Origin: JALZBN01 sp035525375
GTDB taxonomy: Bacteria > Actinomycetota > Acidimicrobiia > Acidimicrobiales > AC-14
Length of the DNA: 6,687 nucleotides
Reading direction: 5' to 3'
Assembly (NCBI GenBank): GCA_035525375.1
Contig: DATLEI010000022.1
Location: 1-6,687 of the forward strand
Below the pieces are notes generated by a model. That model did no database searches, had not been told where the DNA came from, and saw nothing but the letters and a program-made list of their open reading frames with translations. How positions within the stretch are numbered: position 1 is the stretch's first letter; every line of letters begins with the position of its first letter. This document shows positions 6,500-6,687 of the stretch, one piece after another. The translations under genes were made by a program, and so were the position numbers.

Positions 6500-6503
6500 T
6501 TGG

Positions 6504-6531
6504 TGTCGGTAACGGCTGAATACTGACCCCC
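6504..6531. repeat. Probable terminal inverted repeat of the IS30-family element
   Basis: A TG-initiated stretch of about 28 bp between the transposase stop and the flanking hairpin, less GC-rich than its surroundings. Terminal repeats that end in CTGACCCCC-like blocks are frequent in actinobacterial IS elements, from general knowledge. The partner repeat is not in the window, so this cannot be confirmed here. Confidence 0.35.
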
Positions 6532-6545
6532 TATCGCCGGTGCTC

Positions 6546-6687
6546 TCAAGCGATCATCGCACCCTGGGCGACCAAGACCTCGAAGGGAGTCTTCCATCCA
6601 AGGCACCGCCGGGGACGGTTGTTGATCTCGTCGGCGATGACCTGGAGCTCGACGGAGGAGTACACCGACAGGTCGGTGCTCTTGGGC
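6546..6687 (-). CDS. IS30-family transposase, C-terminal 46 residues (5' end outside window)
   Basis: The - strand frame enters at the right edge and stops with TGA (complement of 6546-6548). The visible residues begin PKSTDLSVYSSVELQVIADE and continue INNRPRRCLGWKTPFEVL. This matches the C-terminal end of the DDE (rve-type) domain of IS30 transposases, whose pattern is PKGTDLS...LN.RPRK.LG..TP.EV. The third catalytic acid should lie just before the visible part, so activity cannot be judged. No frameshift or stop interrupts the visible region. Because transcription runs leftward, the inverted repeat at 6422-6499 would be the first structure met after the gene. The IS3/IS481 family is a less likely alternative, as its tail motif differs. 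Confidence 0.85.
   Translation of the reverse strand, partial: PKSTDLSVYSSVELQVIADEINNRPRRCLGWKTPFEVLVAQGAMIA

Larger units (their letters stand above)
6063..6503. other. Non-coding, hairpin-rich stretch between the collagen-like gene and the IS30 end
   Basis: No long frame here shows coding character; the - strand frames across 6254-6606 have no recognisable product. The stretch holds the 6079-6107 terminator, an 8-bp stem GTCCGTCC/GGACGGAC (6170-6177 and 6194-6201), a palindrome AACGCGCGTT (6256-6265), a hairpin AGACCGGCT/AGCCGTCT (6267-6275 and 6281-6288, one bulged C) followed by TTT, and the two-tier inverted repeat at 6422-6499. A 43-codon frame (GTG 6126 to TAA 6257), preceded by GGAG at 5-nt spacing, is the only small-gene candidate, and the evidence for it is weak. 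Confidence 0.5.
6504..6687 (-). mobile_element. IS30-family insertion sequence, 3' end only (rest beyond the right edge)
   Basis: The transposase C-terminus at 6546-6687 identifies the family. The outer edge is inferred: about 40 bp past the transposase stop the sequence TGTCGGTAACGGCTGAATAC begins, followed by TGACCCCC. It starts with TG and looks like a typical IS terminal inverted repeat. The other end and the target duplication are outside the window, so the edge position is provisional. Confidence 0.7.

Noticed and set aside
6254..6606. - strand frames of 75 and 113 codons near the IS end
   Set aside because: They are out of frame with the IS30 transposase tail, cross the likely IS edge, and show no recognisable domain.
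1..6687. CRISPR arrays, phage genes, toxin-antitoxin pairs
   Set aside because: No regularly spaced repeats, no phage structural or integrase motifs apart from the IS30 tail, and no small paired genes were seen on either strand.

Overview
The window reads as a piece of a high-GC actinobacterial (Actinomycetota) chromosome. The genes have strongly G/C-biased third positions, a GTG start is used, and two of the protein types are common in that phylum: a large SARP/AfsR-type regulator with an ATPase core, and a short collagen-like exported protein with a 'GCYxKSGGxLRVID' module. Genus cannot be told from the sequence.

Layout. Positions 1-308 hold the 3' end of an unrecognised + strand gene that enters from the left. 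It converges on a long - strand gene (499-3471) for a 990-residue transcriptional regulator: winged helix, BTAD, NB-ARC-type ATPase, then TPR-like helices. A 130-bp divergent gap (3472-3601) separates it from a + strand gene (3602-4993) for a berberine-bridge-type FAD-linked oxidoreductase. A gap with no convincing gene (4994-5261) follows, then a + strand gene (5262-6062) for a 266-residue signal-anchored or secreted collagen-like protein, closed by a strong hairpin at 6079-6107. About 400 bp of hairpin-rich, apparently non-coding DNA follows. The right edge (about 6504-6687) is the 3' end of an IS30-family insertion sequence, with the transposase on the - strand and running off the window.

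How the genes may work together. The clearest functional unit is the divergent pair of regulator and flavin oxidase. The gap between them carries a perfect 10-bp inverted repeat centred almost exactly midway between the two start codons, so joint control from this region is a reasonable inference; the regulator's target is not proven by sequence. The collagen-like gene has its own ribosome binding site and terminator and is probably a separate unit. The IS30 remnant and its hairpin-rich flank mark the right side as a site of insertion.

I did not find a clearly novel multi-gene system. The most interesting points are the symmetric element in the divergent gap, TTA codons in both members of the divergent pair, and the two-tier inverted repeat directly beside the IS30 end.
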